A DNA stretch of 64,000 bases from Streptomyces sp. WM6386 (GCF_000972385.1 NZ_JXTE01000056.1:1-64000), one strand, 5' to 3'; numbered from the stretch's first letter, positions 45,903 to 56,353 are shown. The notes: generated by a model from the letters alone, not told the origin. Numbers and translations: made by a program.

Positions 45903-48900
45903 GGGGGGCGACGGGCGATGCACGGCCTATGGACGAACGATCCGACGCGGCGAAGCCGCCGACGGCGACCCTGGCGCACGGCCGCGCGCAGACGCGGTCA
46001 CCACGGCAGCCACAGCTGCCGTCACAGCCATCACCACCGCAGGCACAGCAGCCGCAGGAGGCATGCGCATCCAGCGACCCCGGACTCCCGGGACCCTGGA
46101 GCGGCGCGGACCAGGAGGGTTCGGTGAGTTCGCCGCCGCCTCCCACGACCACCCTCAACGGAGCGCTGCGGGCACAGCCTTCGCCAGGGGCGCTGCCACC
46201 CCGGCCGCCGGCCTCCGCCAGCCGGACGAGCCTGGTCCACCAACTCGTACTGGCCCTGGTGTGCGCGGGATACGCCGTCGGTTCCGCGCTCGGCTGGGGC
46301 TCCCAGGAAGTCGCGCTGATCATGGGCGACTTCGGACTGAGTGCCGCGGCGGGCATCGCCGCCGTCTCCTGCTTCCTCTACGCCCGTAACCGGCGCGTCC
46401 GCTTTCGACTCGCCTGGATACTGTTCGCCCTCTCCTCCGCCATGGCGTCCCTGGGCAACCTGGTCTGGGGGTGGTACGAGGTCGTTCTGCAACGGCCCGT
46501 GCCCACCCCCAGCTACGCCGACGGGTTCTTCCTGTGCTTCGCGCCGCCCGCCATCGTGGGCCTGCTGGTCCTCGCCAAACGGCCGGTGACGAAGGCCGGT
46601 TGGGTCTGCCTCGGTCTGGACGCCTGGCTGATCGGCGGCTCGCTGCTCACGCTCTCGTGGAGCCTGGCCCTCGCCCAGGCGGCGCGGTCCGAAGGGTCGA
46701 GCGTGTCGCAGATCGCGCTGTCGCTCGCCTACCCGTTGCTGGACATCGCCCTGGTCAGCATGGTGCTCGCGCTGCACTTCCGGCGCTCGGCGATGAACCG
46801 TACGGCGGTGAACACCGCGATCGGCGCACTCGCCCTGACCGTCATGTGCGACGCCCTGTTCACCTCGCCGCTGGTCCAGAACGCCTACCGCTCCGGCCAG
46901 TTGCTGGACGCGGGCTGGTTCGCGGGCTCGCTCCTGCTCGCCTATGCGCCCTGGGCCGCACCTCGCCAGGGGCAGCCGGGCACCGAAGGGCAGGACGGCG
47001 CGGGACACACGCGCGTGGTCCACGAGCATGTGCCGGGACAGCGCGGCGGCATCCATCACCACGCACCCCCGCAGGGAGGTGATCACAGCCGGTATCCGGC
47101 CGCGGGGCCCATTGTCGGCTCCCTGTCCGCGCTCACTCCGTATCTCGCCGCCGCCGTCTGCACGCTGGGCATCCTCTACAACGTCCTCAACGGCCACAGC
47201 GTCGACCGCGTGGTGCTCCTCACCGGCGGCACCGTCGTGCTCGCCCTCGTGGTGCGCCAGGGCATCATGCTGCTCGACAACATCACCCTCACCCAGGAAC
47301 TGGCGCAGAAGGAGAACCACTTCCGCTCCCTGGTGCAGGGCTCCAGCGACGTCATCATGATCGCCGCACCCAACGGGATCCTCCGCTACGTCTCCCCGGC
47401 CGCCGCCGGTGTCTACGGCTGCCCCGCGGAGGACCTCGTGGGCACCGAACTGGCCAATCTCATCCACCCGGAGGACCTGGGCTGCGTGGTGCACGAGGTG
47501 CGCCGCTTCCTTGCCGCCAACCCTCTCGATGAACCCACTACGCGCATCGAGTGCCGTTTCCGGTCCGGCGACGGAGGCTGGCTCAATGTCGAGTCCACCG
47601 TCAACCGCCACCACGGCGGCCTCATCTTCAACAGCCGGGACGTGACCGAAAGAGTGCGCCTGCAGGCGCAGCTCCAGCACAACGCCGAACACGACCCGCT
47701 CACCGACCTGCCCAACCGCGCCCTGTTCACCAAGCGCGTCCAGCACGCGCTCTCCGGCCGCCGCGCCTCCGACCGCGGCACCGCCGTCCTCTTCATCGAC
47801 CTCGACGGCTTCAAGGCCGTCAACGACACGATCGGGCACCAGGCCGGGGACGAGCTGCTCGTCCAGGCCGCCCGCAGACTCCAGGACGCGGTCCGGCACG
47901 GCGACACCGCGTCCAGGCTCGGCGGCGACGAGTTCGCGGCCCTGATCGTCGGTGACGGCACCCGTGACCGCAGCGCCCGTGAACGGCACATCCTGGAGCT
48001 CGCCGACCGCCTCAGGATCACGCTCTCGCAGCCCTACCTCATCGACGGCAACGATGTCCGCGTCGCCGCCTCCATCGGCGTCGCGTTCTCCGAGCCGGGT
48101 CTCGGCGCGGGCGAGATCCTGCGCAACGCCGACCTGGCCATGTACCGCGCCAAGTCAGCCGGAAAGGGGCGCGTCGAGCTGTACGCGCCCCAGATGCAGC
48201 AGGACGTCGTACGCAAGGCGGAGCTCGCCACGCGCCTGCGCGCCGCACTGCACGACGGCGAGTTCGCGCTGCTGCACCAGCCCGTGGTCTGCCTGGAGGA
48301 CGGCCGGATCACCTCGGTCGCCGCCCAGGCACGCTGGCGCTCCTCGCAGGGGGTGCTCTTCACGCCGGCCGAGTTCCTCAGGGTCGCCGAGGACAGCGAC
48401 AAGACCGCCGAGCTGGGCCGCTGGATGCTGGAGGAGGCCGTCGACCAGGCCGCCGAGCGCGCCGCGACCGGGCTGACCATGCCGGTGTCCGTCCGGATGA
48501 ACGCCCGCCGGCTGCTGGACCGCTCCCTTCCGCTCGGCTCGATCGAGGCCCTGCTGACCCGGCACGGGCTGCCCTCCGGGTCGCTGGTCATCGAGCTGTC
48601 CGAGACCGACCCCCGGGTCTCCCTCGACGAGCTGGAACGCCGTCTCGGCGCCCTGCGCAGGCTCGGTGTCCGGATCGCCCTGGACGGCTTCGGAAGCGGA
48701 TACGCGGCGATCACGGCACTGCGCAGACTCCCCGTCGACGTGCTCAAACTCGACCGCAGTCTGGTCGAGGGGGTCGTGGAGTCCGCGCGGCTGCACAAGA
48801 TCACCAGTGGGCTGCTCAGGATCGCCGGGGATCTCGGGCTGCAGTCCGTGGCCGACGGCGTGGATCTGCCCGAGCAGGTCGTGGCGCTGCGGGCGATGGG

Positions 48901-49117
48901 GTGCACACATGGACAGGGAATGGCGTTTTCCGGTCCATTGGACGAGTACCGGCTGCGCCGGGCGCTCGGTTCCGGTCATTATCCGGTTCCGCACGGACCG
49001 GCGGAGCCCGCGTTCGCGGGGGGCGGTGCGGGGGTGTACACAAGTGGTGTGCCCGCTGTTCTCGGAGGCGGAAGTGCCCTTCGCTCACATAATGAGACTC
49101 CCGTCCCACCCGCTTGA
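45899..49117 (+). CDS. Membrane PAS-GGDEF protein with a degenerate EAL domain
   Basis: A c-di-GMP signalling protein of about 1072 aa. The first 100 residues are Pro/Gln-rich and disordered. About nine to ten membrane helices follow to roughly residue 465, interrupted by a polar His/Gly loop near 375-400. A PAS domain (FRSLVQGSSDVIMIAAPNGI) and an intact GGDEF domain (DPLTDLPNRALF, LGGDEFAAL) come next. The EAL domain has lost key residues: EAL is replaced in TSVAAQARWRSS, and the usual DDFGTGYSS is DGFGSGYAA. A cyclase-only role is inferred. GTG 45899 is chosen for its overlap with a small upstream ORF; ATG 45929 is an alternative. I recall SCO5511 at this locus. Confidence 0.85.
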   Translation: MRGATGDARPMDERSDAAKPPTATLAHGRAQTRSPRQPQLPSQPSPPQAQQPQEACASSDPGLPGPWSGADQEGSVSSPPPPTTTLNGALRAQPSPGALPPRPPASASRTSLVHQLVLALVCAGYAVGSALGWGSQEVALIMGDFGLSAAAGIAAVSCFLYARNRRVRFRLAWILFALSSAMASLGNLVWGWYEVVLQRPVPTPSYADGFFLCFAPPAIVGLLVLAKRPVTKAGWVCLGLDAWLIGGSLLTLSWSLALAQAARSEGSSVSQIALSLAYPLLDIALVSMVLALHFRRSAMNRTAVNTAIGALALTVMCDALFTSPLVQNAYRSGQLLDAGWFAGSLLLAYAPWAAPRQGQPGTEGQDGAGHTRVVHEHVPGQRGGIHHHAPPQGGDHSRYPAAGPIVGSLSALTPYLAAAVCTLGILYNVLNGHSVDRVVLLTGGTVVLALVVRQGIMLLDNITLTQELAQKENHFRSLVQGSSDVIMIAAPNGILRYVSPAAAGVYGCPAEDLVGTELANLIHPEDLGCVVHEVRRFLAANPLDEPTTRIECRFRSGDGGWLNVESTVNRHHGGLIFNSRDVTERVRLQAQLQHNAEHDPLTDLPNRALFTKRVQHALSGRRASDRGTAVLFIDLDGFKAVNDTIGHQAGDELLVQAARRLQDAVRHGDTASRLGGDEFAALIVGDGTRDRSARERHILELADRLRITLSQPYLIDGNDVRVAASIGVAFSEPGLGAGEILRNADLAMYRAKSAGKGRVELYAPQMQQDVVRKAELATRLRAALHDGEFALLHQPVVCLEDGRITSVAAQARWRSSQGVLFTPAEFLRVAEDSDKTAELGRWMLEEAVDQAAERAATGLTMPVSVRMNARRLLDRSLPLGSIEALLTRHGLPSGSLVIELSETDPRVSLDELERRLGALRRLGVRIALDGFGSGYAAITALRRLPVDVLKLDRSLVEGVVESARLHKITSGLLRIAGDLGLQSVADGVDLPEQVVALRAMGCTHGQGMAFSGPLDEYRLRRALGSGHYPVPHGPAEPAFAGGGAGVYTSGVPAVLGGGSALRSHNETPVPPA

Positions 49118-49150
49118 CACTGGGTGTGCGCCGGGGGGAGGGTCAGTGCC

Positions 49151-49192
49151 ATGCGCACCCGAATTCTCGTACTTGGAAAGCGCGTCGGCTGA
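49151..49192 (+). CDS. ilvB leader peptide (attenuator)
   Basis: A 13-residue ORF MRTRILVLGKRVG, with GGAGGG just upstream of ATG 49151. Five of its 13 residues are Ile, Leu or Val, the end products of the downstream pathway. This is the hallmark of a transcription attenuator in which ribosome stalling on branched-chain codons decides read-through into ilvB. Confidence 0.85.
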   Translation: MRTRILVLGKRVG

Positions 49193-49245
49193 GCTGGTGA
49201 CGTCCGGATCGACCCGGAACTCCCAGCGACCACACCCGGCGCGCT
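49193..49245 (+). promoter_or_regulatory. Pause/antiterminator region of the ilvB attenuator
   Basis: Directly after the leader stop, GCTGG...TCCGG can pair with CCGGA...CCAGC to form an early hairpin. The following CCGGCGCGC stretch leads into the terminator. The exact alternative pairing was not computed. Confidence 0.55.
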
Positions 49246-49279
49246 CCCCTCGCTTGCCTCTTGGCACGAGGGGTTTTTT
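49246..49279 (+). terminator. Intrinsic terminator of the ilvB attenuator
   Basis: CCCCTCG pairs with CGAGGGG, with an inner TGCC/GGCA stem and TCTT loop, followed by six T residues. A true T run is uncommon among the hairpins in this window and supports transcription attenuation 74 bases before ilvB. Confidence 0.9.
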
Positions 49280-49352
49280 GTTGCACAGACACCAGGCGTA
49301 AAAAGCGTCACACCGTACAAACCTCGCAAAAACCCTCAGCATCGAGAAGAGA

Positions 49353-51203
49353 ATGACGATGACCGAGCAGGCCACCGGGGCCCATCCGCAGCCGCGGCCC
49401 CGATCCGGAGGACAGCAGTCCGCCCCCGAGCACGTCACGGGCGCGCAGTCCCTCATCCGCTCTCTCGAGGAGGTCGGCGCCGAGACGGTATTCGGCATCC
49501 CCGGCGGTGCGATCCTGCCCGCGTACGACCCGCTGATGGACTCCCGGCGGGTGCGCCACGTCCTGGTCCGTCACGAGCAGGGCGCCGGCCACGCGGCCAC
49601 CGGTTACGCGCAGGCCACCGGCAAGGTCGGCGTCTGCATGGCGACCTCCGGACCCGGTGCCACCAACCTGGTGACGCCGATCGCGGACGCACACATGGAC
49701 TCGGTGCCGCTCGTGGCGATCACCGGGCAGGTCGCGTCCAAGGCGATCGGCACGGACGCCTTCCAGGAGGCGGACATCGTCGGCATCACGATGCCGATCA
49801 CCAAGCACAACTTCCTCGTCACCAAGGCCGAGGACATCCCGCGGGTGATCGCGCAGGCGTTCCACATCGCCTCCACCGGCCGCCCCGGCCCGGTCCTGGT
49901 CGACATCGCCAAGGACGCCCTCCAGGCACGGACCACCTTCTCCTGGCCGCCCGCCATGGACCTGCCCGGCTACCGGCCCGTCACCAAGCCGCACGCCAAG
50001 CAGATCCGCGAGGCCGCGAAGCTCATCACCAACGCCAAGCGGCCCGTCCTCTACGTCGGCGGCGGTGTCATCAAGGCACACGCCACCGCGGAGCTCAAGG
50101 TTCTCGCCGAGCTCACCGGAGCGCCCGTCACCACCACCCTGATGGCGCTCGGCGCATTCCCCGACAGCCACCCGCTGCACGTGGGAATGCCGGGCATGCA
50201 CGGTGCGGTCACCGCCGTCACCGCGCTGCAGAAGGCCGACCTGATCGTCGCCCTCGGAGCCCGCTTCGACGACCGCGTCACCGGCAAGCTGGACAGCTTC
50301 GCCCCGTACGCCAAGATCGTCCACGCCGACATCGACCCGGCCGAGATCGGCAAGAACCGCGCCGCGGACGTGCCGATCGTCGGGGATGCCCGCGAGGTCA
50401 TCGCCGACCTGGTCCAGGCGGTGCAGAAGGAGCACAGCGAGGGCCACCAGGGCGACTACACCTCCTGGTGGAAGGACCTCAACCGCTGGCGCGACACCTA
50501 CCCGCTCGGCTACGACCAGCCCACCAACGGGACGCTGTCCCCGCAGCAGGTCATCGAGCGCATCGGTCAACTCGCGCCGGAGGGCACGATCTTCGCCGCG
50601 GGCGTGGGCCAGCACCAGATGTGGTCCGCGCACTACATCCAGTACGAGAAGCCCGCGACCTGGCTGAACTCCGGCGGCGCCGGAACGATGGGCTACGCGG
50701 TCCCGGCCGCGATGGGAGCCAAGGCCGGAGCCCCGGACCAGACGGTCTGGGCGATCGACGGCGACGGCTGCTTCCAGATGACCAATCAGGAGCTCACCAC
50801 CTGCGCCCTGAACAACATCCCGATCAAGGTCGCCATCATCAACAACGGTGCCCTCGGGATGGTCCGCCAGTGGCAGACCCTCTTCTACAACCAGCGGTAC
50901 TCCAACACCGTGCTGCACTCCGGCCCCGAAGACGTCAACCCGGAGGCCAGGGGCACCCGCGTCCCCGACTTCGTGAAGCTGTCGGAGGCCATGGGCTGCT
51001 ACGCGATCCGCTGTGAGTCCCCGGACGACCTCGACAAGGTCATCGAAGAGGCGAACTCCATCAACGACCGCCCGGTCGTCGTCGACTTCATCGTCCACGA
51101 GGACGCGATGGTGTGGCCGATGGTCGCCGCCGGCACCTCCAACGACGAGATCCTGGCCGCCCGGGACGTCCGCCCCGACTTCGGCGACAACGAAGACGAC
51201 TGA
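49353..51203 (+). CDS. ilvB: Acetolactate synthase large subunit
   Basis: TPP- and FAD-dependent enzyme that condenses pyruvate (or pyruvate plus 2-ketobutyrate), the first common step to Val, Leu and Ile. The product is 616 aa. It has [19 protein letters not shown], the catalytic glutamate region [17 protein letters not shown] and [16 protein letters not shown]. The TPP/Mg motif spans [20 protein letters not shown] and [17 protein letters not shown] 25-residue Gln/Pro-rich N-terminal extension is typical of actinobacteria. ATG 49353 is preceded by GAGAAGAGA. Expression is expected to fall when branched-chain aminoacyl-tRNAs are plentiful, through the attenuator. Confidence 0.97.
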   Translation: MTMTEQATGAHPQPRPRSGGQQSAPEHVTGAQSLIRSLEEVGAETVFGIPGGAILPAYDPLMDSRRVRHVLVRHEQGAGHAATGYAQATGKVGVCMATSGPGATNLVTPIADAHMDSVPLVAITGQVASKAIGTDAFQEADIVGITMPITKHNFLVTKAEDIPRVIAQAFHIASTGRPGPVLVDIAKDALQARTTFSWPPAMDLPGYRPVTKPHAKQIREAAKLITNAKRPVLYVGGGVIKAHATAELKVLAELTGAPVTTTLMALGAFPDSHPLHVGMPGMHGAVTAVTALQKADLIVALGARFDDRVTGKLDSFAPYAKIVHADIDPAEIGKNRAADVPIVGDAREVIADLVQAVQKEHSEGHQGDYTSWWKDLNRWRDTYPLGYDQPTNGTLSPQQVIERIGQLAPEGTIFAAGVGQHQMWSAHYIQYEKPATWLNSGGAGTMGYAVPAAMGAKAGAPDQTVWAIDGDGCFQMTNQELTTCALNNIPIKVAIINNGALGMVRQWQTLFYNQRYSNTVLHSGPEDVNPEARGTRVPDFVKLSEAMGCYAIRCESPDDLDKVIEEANSINDRPVVVDFIVHEDAMVWPMVAAGTSNDEILAARDVRPDFGDNEDD

Positions 51204-51224
51204 GCGAGAGAGACGTAAAAGATC

Positions 51225-51749
51225 ATGTCCAAGCACACGCTCTCCGTCCTGGTGGAGAACAAGCCGGGCATCCTCGCCCGCATCGCCGCGCTCTTCTCCC
51301 GCCGCGGCTTCAACATCGACTCGCTCGCCGTCGGTGTCACCGAGCACGCCGACATCTCCCGCATCACGATCGTGGTGAGCGTCGAGGCGCTGCCCCTCGA
51401 GCAGGTCACCAAGCAGCTCAACAAGCTCGTCGAGGTGCTCAAGATCGTCGAGCTCGAACCGGCGAACGCCGTTCAGCGTGAACTCGTTCTGGTGAAGGTG
51501 CGCGCCGACAACGAGACGCGCTCGCAGATCGTCGAGATCGTCCAGCTGTTCCGCGCCAAGACCGTCGACGTCTCCCCGGAGGCCGTCACCATCGAGGCCA
51601 CCGGCGGCAGCGACAAGCTGGAGGCCATGCTCAAGATGCTGGAGCCGTTCGGCATCAAGGAGCTCGTCCAGTCCGGCACGATCGCCATCGGCCGCGGCGC
51701 CCGTTCGATCACGGACCGCTCACTGCGCGCCCTCGACCGATCTGCGTGA
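51225..51749 (+). CDS. ilvN: Acetolactate synthase small (regulatory) subunit
   Basis: IlvN activates IlvB and carries feedback inhibition, usually by valine, through its ACT domain. The product is 174 aa: SVLVENKPGILARIAALFSR at the start, RGFNIDSLAVGVTEHADISR, and a C-terminal ALS_ss_C domain with VDVSPEAVTIEATGG. It follows ilvB by 21 bases and shares its mRNA. A 7-bp hairpin in the gap to ilvC may trim read-through. Confidence 0.96.
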   Translation: MSKHTLSVLVENKPGILARIAALFSRRGFNIDSLAVGVTEHADISRITIVVSVEALPLEQVTKQLNKLVEVLKIVELEPANAVQRELVLVKVRADNETRSQIVEIVQLFRAKTVDVSPEAVTIEATGGSDKLEAMLKMLEPFGIKELVQSGTIAIGRGARSITDRSLRALDRSA

Positions 51750-52865
<1,116 letters not shown>

Positions 52866-52875
52866 GCCTCGGATG

Positions 52876-52906
52876 ACGGGGCCGGAGCGCCATGCTCCGG
52901 CCCCGT
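52876..52906 (+). terminator. Terminator after ilvC
   Basis: ACGGGGCCGGAGC and GCTCCGGCCCCGT form a perfect 13-bp stem with a 5-base loop, 10 bases after the ilvC stop. The remaining gap to serA (52907-53095) has no gene. Confidence 0.9.
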
Positions 52907-53051
52907 TGTCCAGCCCGTCGAAGCACGGACGGGTGATCCTTCCGCAGAGGCGCAAGACGACCTCCGCCGCGCCACTACACTGGCGCACAACATTCGCGTC
53001 AGGCCCACAGCGTCGTGCGTCTTCCACGCGGCTTGCCACCTCCACCGCATG

Positions 53052-53100
53052 CGGCCGTCGGGACGGCCGTCCGCATTGGACATGTGAGGACTCACGTGAG
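53052..53100 (+). promoter_or_regulatory. Hairpin and start-codon palindrome in the serA leader
   Basis: CGGCCGTC (53052-53059) pairs with GACGGCCG (53062-53069). The serA start GTG lies in the perfect palindrome CTCACGTGAG (53091-53100), preceded by GTGAGGA, so the ribosome site and start can fold onto each other. A translational control role is possible but untested. Confidence 0.4.
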
Positions 53101-54685
53101 CTCGAAACCTGTCGTACTCATCGCTGAAGAGCTGTCGCCCGCGACCGTCGACGCGCTTGGCCCGGACTTCGAGATCCGGCAGTGCAACGGCGCCGACCGG
53201 GCCGAGCTGCTGCCCGCCATCGCCGACGTGGACGCGATCCTGATCCGCTCCGCCACCAAGGTGGACGCCGAGGCGATCGCCGCAGCCAAGAAGCTGAAGG
53301 TCGTCGCGCGAGCCGGCGTCGGCCTGGACAATGTCGACGTCTCCGCCGCCACCAAGGCCGGCGTGATGGTCGTCAACGCCCCCACCTCCAACATCGTCAC
53401 CGCCGCCGAGCTGGCCTGCGGTCTGCTGCTGGCCACCGCGCGCCACATCCCGCAGGCCAACACCGCCCTGAAGAACGGCGAGTGGAAGCGCAGCAAGTAC
53501 ACGGGTGTCGAGCTGGCGGAGAAGACCCTCGGTGTCGTCGGCCTCGGCCGCATCGGCGCGCTCGTCGCCCAGCGCATGTCGGCCTTCGGTATGAAGGTCG
53601 TGGCCTACGACCCCTACGTGCAGCCCGCTCGGGCCGCGCAGATGGGCGTGAAGGTCCTCTCCCTCGACGAGCTGCTCGAGGTCTCCGACTTCATCACCGT
53701 GCACCTGCCCAAGACCCCCGAGACCCTCGGTCTCATCGGCGACGAGGCCCTGCACAAGGTCAAGCCGAGCGTGCGCATCGTCAACGCCGCGCGCGGCGGG
53801 ATCGTCGACGAGACGGCGCTGTTCTCGGCGCTCAAGGAGGGCCGCGTCGCCGGCGCCGGCCTCGACGTGTACGCGAAGGAGCCCTGCACGGACTCCCCGC
53901 TCTTCGAGCTCGACGAGGTCGTCTGCACCCCGCACCTCGGCGCCTCCACCGACGAGGCCCAGGAGAAGGCCGGTATCGCCGTCGCCCGCTCCGTGCGCCT
54001 CGCGCTCGCCGGTGAGCTGGTCCCGGACGCGGTCAACGTCCAGGGCGGCGTCATCGCCGAGGACGTCAAGCCGGGCCTGCCGCTCGCCGAGCGCCTCGGC
54101 CGGATCTTCACCGCGCTCGCCGGTGAGGTCGCGGTCCGCCTCGACGTCGAGGTCTACGGCGAGATCACCCAGCACGACGTGAAGGTGCTGGAGCTCAGCG
54201 CCCTCAAGGGTGTCTTCGAGGACGTCGTCGACGAGACCGTGTCGTACGTCAACGCCCCGCTGTTCGCGCAGGAGCGCGGCGTCGAGGTGCGCCTGACGAC
54301 CAGCTCGGAGTCGGCCGACCACCGCAACGTCGTCACCGTGCGCGGCACGCTGGGCAACGGCGAGGAGGTCGCGGTCTCCGGCACGCTGGCCGGCCCCAAG
54401 CACCTCCAGAAGATCGTCGCGGTCGGCGAGTACGACGTCGACCTGGCCCTCGCCGATCACATGGTCGTCCTCAAGTACGAGGACCGCCCGGGCGTCGTCG
54501 GCACCGTGGGCCGCGTCTTCGGCGAGGCCGGCATCAACATCGCCGGCATGCAGGTGTCCCGTGCGGTGGCCGGCGGCGAGGCGCTGGCCGTACTGACCGT
54601 CGACGACACGGTGCCGGCGGGCGTGCTGGCCGAGGTGGCCGAGGAGATCGGCGCGACGTCGGCTCGTGCGGTGAACCTGGTCTGA
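53096..54685 (+). CDS. serA: D-3-phosphoglycerate dehydrogenase
   Basis: First enzyme of serine biosynthesis, oxidising 3-phosphoglycerate with NAD. The product is 529 aa, the long actinobacterial type. The catalytic/NAD domains have VVARAGVGLDNVDVSAATKA, the Rossmann VVGLGRIGALVAQR, arginine in VNAARGGIVDE and histidine in CTPHLGASTDEAQ. An intervening substrate-binding domain follows. A C-terminal ACT domain (HMVVLKYEDRPGVVGTVGRV, then GINIAGMQVSR) probably mediates serine feedback. GTG 53096 has GAGGA six bases upstream. It is followed by a very strong terminator. Confidence 0.96.
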   Translation: MSSKPVVLIAEELSPATVDALGPDFEIRQCNGADRAELLPAIADVDAILIRSATKVDAEAIAAAKKLKVVARAGVGLDNVDVSAATKAGVMVVNAPTSNIVTAAELACGLLLATARHIPQANTALKNGEWKRSKYTGVELAEKTLGVVGLGRIGALVAQRMSAFGMKVVAYDPYVQPARAAQMGVKVLSLDELLEVSDFITVHLPKTPETLGLIGDEALHKVKPSVRIVNAARGGIVDETALFSALKEGRVAGAGLDVYAKEPCTDSPLFELDEVVCTPHLGASTDEAQEKAGIAVARSVRLALAGELVPDAVNVQGGVIAEDVKPGLPLAERLGRIFTALAGEVAVRLDVEVYGEITQHDVKVLELSALKGVFEDVVDETVSYVNAPLFAQERGVEVRLTTSSESADHRNVVTVRGTLGNGEEVAVSGTLAGPKHLQKIVAVGEYDVDLALADHMVVLKYEDRPGVVGTVGRVFGEAGINIAGMQVSRAVAGGEALAVLTVDDTVPAGVLAEVAEEIGATSARAVNLV

Positions 54686-54698
54686 CGACCGACAGACA

Positions 54699-54743
54699 GA
54701 AAGGCCGGGCCGGTCGAGGCATCCTCGACCGGCCCGGCCTTTC
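54699..54743. terminator. Bidirectional terminator, 21-bp perfect stem
   Basis: A perfect 21-bp stem beginning GAAAGGCCGGGCCGGTCGAG with a 3-base CAT loop lies between convergent serA and the MFS gene. The flanking A and T residues give it T tails on both strands, fitting a bidirectional terminator. Confidence 0.93.
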
Positions 54744-54747
54744 TCTC

Positions 54748-56277
54748 TCACACCAGCGACTTCTCCGGCTCCGGAGCCTCCTCGGGCCGGCGCACCTCGA
54801 CCCCCCGCAGCATCACCGCCGCCAGCACCGCCGCCCCCGCGAGAACCACCGCCCCCGCGATCGACGCCCCCTGCATCCCGTTGGTGAACGCCTCCCGGGC
54901 CACGGTCGCCAGTCCGGGCACCTGATCGGCGACCGCCAGCGCTCCGCCCAGCGTCTCGTGGGCCACGTCGGGCGCGGAGGCCGGGATGTCGTGGCGGTAG
55001 ACGGCCGTACCGATGGAGCCGAGGATCGCCATCCCCAGCGCGCCGCCGAACTCCGAGCCCGTCTCCATCAGGGAGGACGCGGTGCCGGCCCGCTCGACCG
55101 GGGCGGTGCCCATGGCGAGGTCCATGATCTGGGACATCACGGTGACGCCGCCGACCGCGAGGACGGCGCAGGAGACCAGCACCAGCCACATCGAGTCCGT
55201 ACCGGCCGACGCCAGCAGCGCGAAGCCGCACGCGGAGATCGCGAAACCGGCGGTGATGACGTGGGCGCGGTTGACGCCCTTCTGGACCAGAGCGGCCGCG
55301 ATCGGCGCCGCGGCCCCGATCGGCACCGACGGCAGCAGTGCCCACAGGGCCGACTCCAGCGCGCTCTTGCCGAGCACCGACTGCAGGTACTGCGTGGTGA
55401 AGTAGGCCGACCCCATGATCCCGAACGCCGAGACGAGGTTCAGGGCGACGGAGGGTGCGAAGCCGCGGCCGCGGAACAGGGCCGGGTCGATCATCGGTGA
55501 GGCCGTGGTGCGCTGGCGGTGGACGAAGAGGGCCGCGAAGAGCAGACCGACGGTGATCGAGACGACGTAGCGGACGTTCCAGCCCTCCGAGGGGATCTCC
55601 TTGAGGCCGTAGATCACGGGGAGCACGGCGGCCATCGACAGCGGGACGCTCAGCCAGTCGAAGCGGCCGGGGGAGGTGTTCCTCGACTCCGGGAGCAGCA
55701 TCGGGCCGAGGAGCAGCAGCAGGGCCATCGCGGGCAGGTTGACCAGGAAGACCGAGCCCCACCAGAAGTGCTCGACCAGCACTCCGCTCATCACCGAGCC
55801 GAGTGCGATCCCGGCCGTCATCACGCCGGACCACAGGCCGATCGCCTTCGCGCGCTGGCCGGGGTCGGTGAACATCGTGCGCAGCAGGGCCATCGTCGAC
55901 GGCATCAGGGTCGCGCCGCCGATGCCGAGGACCGCGCGGGCGGCGATCAGGGTCTCGGCGCTGTTCGCGTACGCCGCCACCAGCGAGGCGGCGCCGAAGG
56001 CGGCGGCGCCGATCAGCAGGAGCCTGCGGTGGCCGATGCGGTCGCCGAGCGAGCCCATCGTCATCAGCAGGCCGGCCAGCACGAACGCGTAGATGTCGAA
56101 GATCCACAGCTGCTGGGTGCCGCTGGGCTCCAGGTCCGCGCTGATCGACGGGATCGCGAAGTAGAGGACGGAGACGTCCATCGAGACCAGGAGCAGCGGA
56201 AGCATCAGGACGGTGAGGGCAGTCCATTCACGGCGACCGGCGAGGGTGCCGGCGGGAGTGCTCGTCGGGTTCGTCAT
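54748..56277 (-). CDS. MFS drug exporter (DHA2, EmrB/QacA-like)
   Basis: A 509 aa exporter with about 14 membrane helices. Features include LLVSMDVSVLYFAIPSISAD (helix 1, motif D1-like), the motif A loop GSLGDRIGHRRLLLIGA and ARAVLGIGGATLMPSTMALL. The C-terminal motif region reads ERAGTASSLMETGSEFGGAL. These match multidrug efflux of the QacA type. ATG 56277 has TATAGT 7 bases upstream and TAGACA 17 bases before that, so the mRNA is probably leaderless. The adjacent divergent TetR is its likely repressor through the repeats in the gap. Confidence 0.92.
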   Translation of the reverse strand: MTNPTSTPAGTLAGRREWTALTVLMLPLLLVSMDVSVLYFAIPSISADLEPSGTQQLWIFDIYAFVLAGLLMTMGSLGDRIGHRRLLLIGAAAFGAASLVAAYANSAETLIAARAVLGIGGATLMPSTMALLRTMFTDPGQRAKAIGLWSGVMTAGIALGSVMSGVLVEHFWWGSVFLVNLPAMALLLLLGPMLLPESRNTSPGRFDWLSVPLSMAAVLPVIYGLKEIPSEGWNVRYVVSITVGLLFAALFVHRQRTTASPMIDPALFRGRGFAPSVALNLVSAFGIMGSAYFTTQYLQSVLGKSALESALWALLPSVPIGAAAPIAAALVQKGVNRAHVITAGFAISACGFALLASAGTDSMWLVLVSCAVLAVGGVTVMSQIMDLAMGTAPVERAGTASSLMETGSEFGGALGMAILGSIGTAVYRHDIPASAPDVAHETLGGALAVADQVPGLATVAREAFTNGMQGASIAGAVVLAGAAVLAAVMLRGVEVRRPEEAPEPEKSLV

Positions 56278-56284
56278 GACGGCG

Positions 56285-56347
56285 ACTATACGTACGTCTT
56301 AAACGCTTGTCTATGACGCTTGTATAAATCGCTTGTCTAGATAGGGT
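56285..56347. promoter_or_regulatory. Overlapping divergent promoters with three 13-bp direct repeats
   Basis: Minus strand: TAGACA (56308-56313), a 17-base spacer and TATAGT (56285-56290) serve the MFS gene. Plus strand: TTGTAT (56320-56325), 16 bases and TAGGGT (56342-56347) serve the TetR gene. CGCTTGT repeats with exact 13-base spacing start at 56304, 56317 and 56330 (units CGCTTGTCTATGA, CGCTTGTATAAAT, CGCTTGTCTAGAT). They cover both -35 regions. The TetR protein probably binds here and represses both genes. Confidence 0.72.
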
Positions 56348-56353
56348 GAGCGC

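Noticed and set aside
49114..49119. TTGACA as the -35 of an ilvB promoter
   Set aside because: The -10 position would fall on the leader-peptide ribosome site and shows no TANNNT, so transcription must start upstream.
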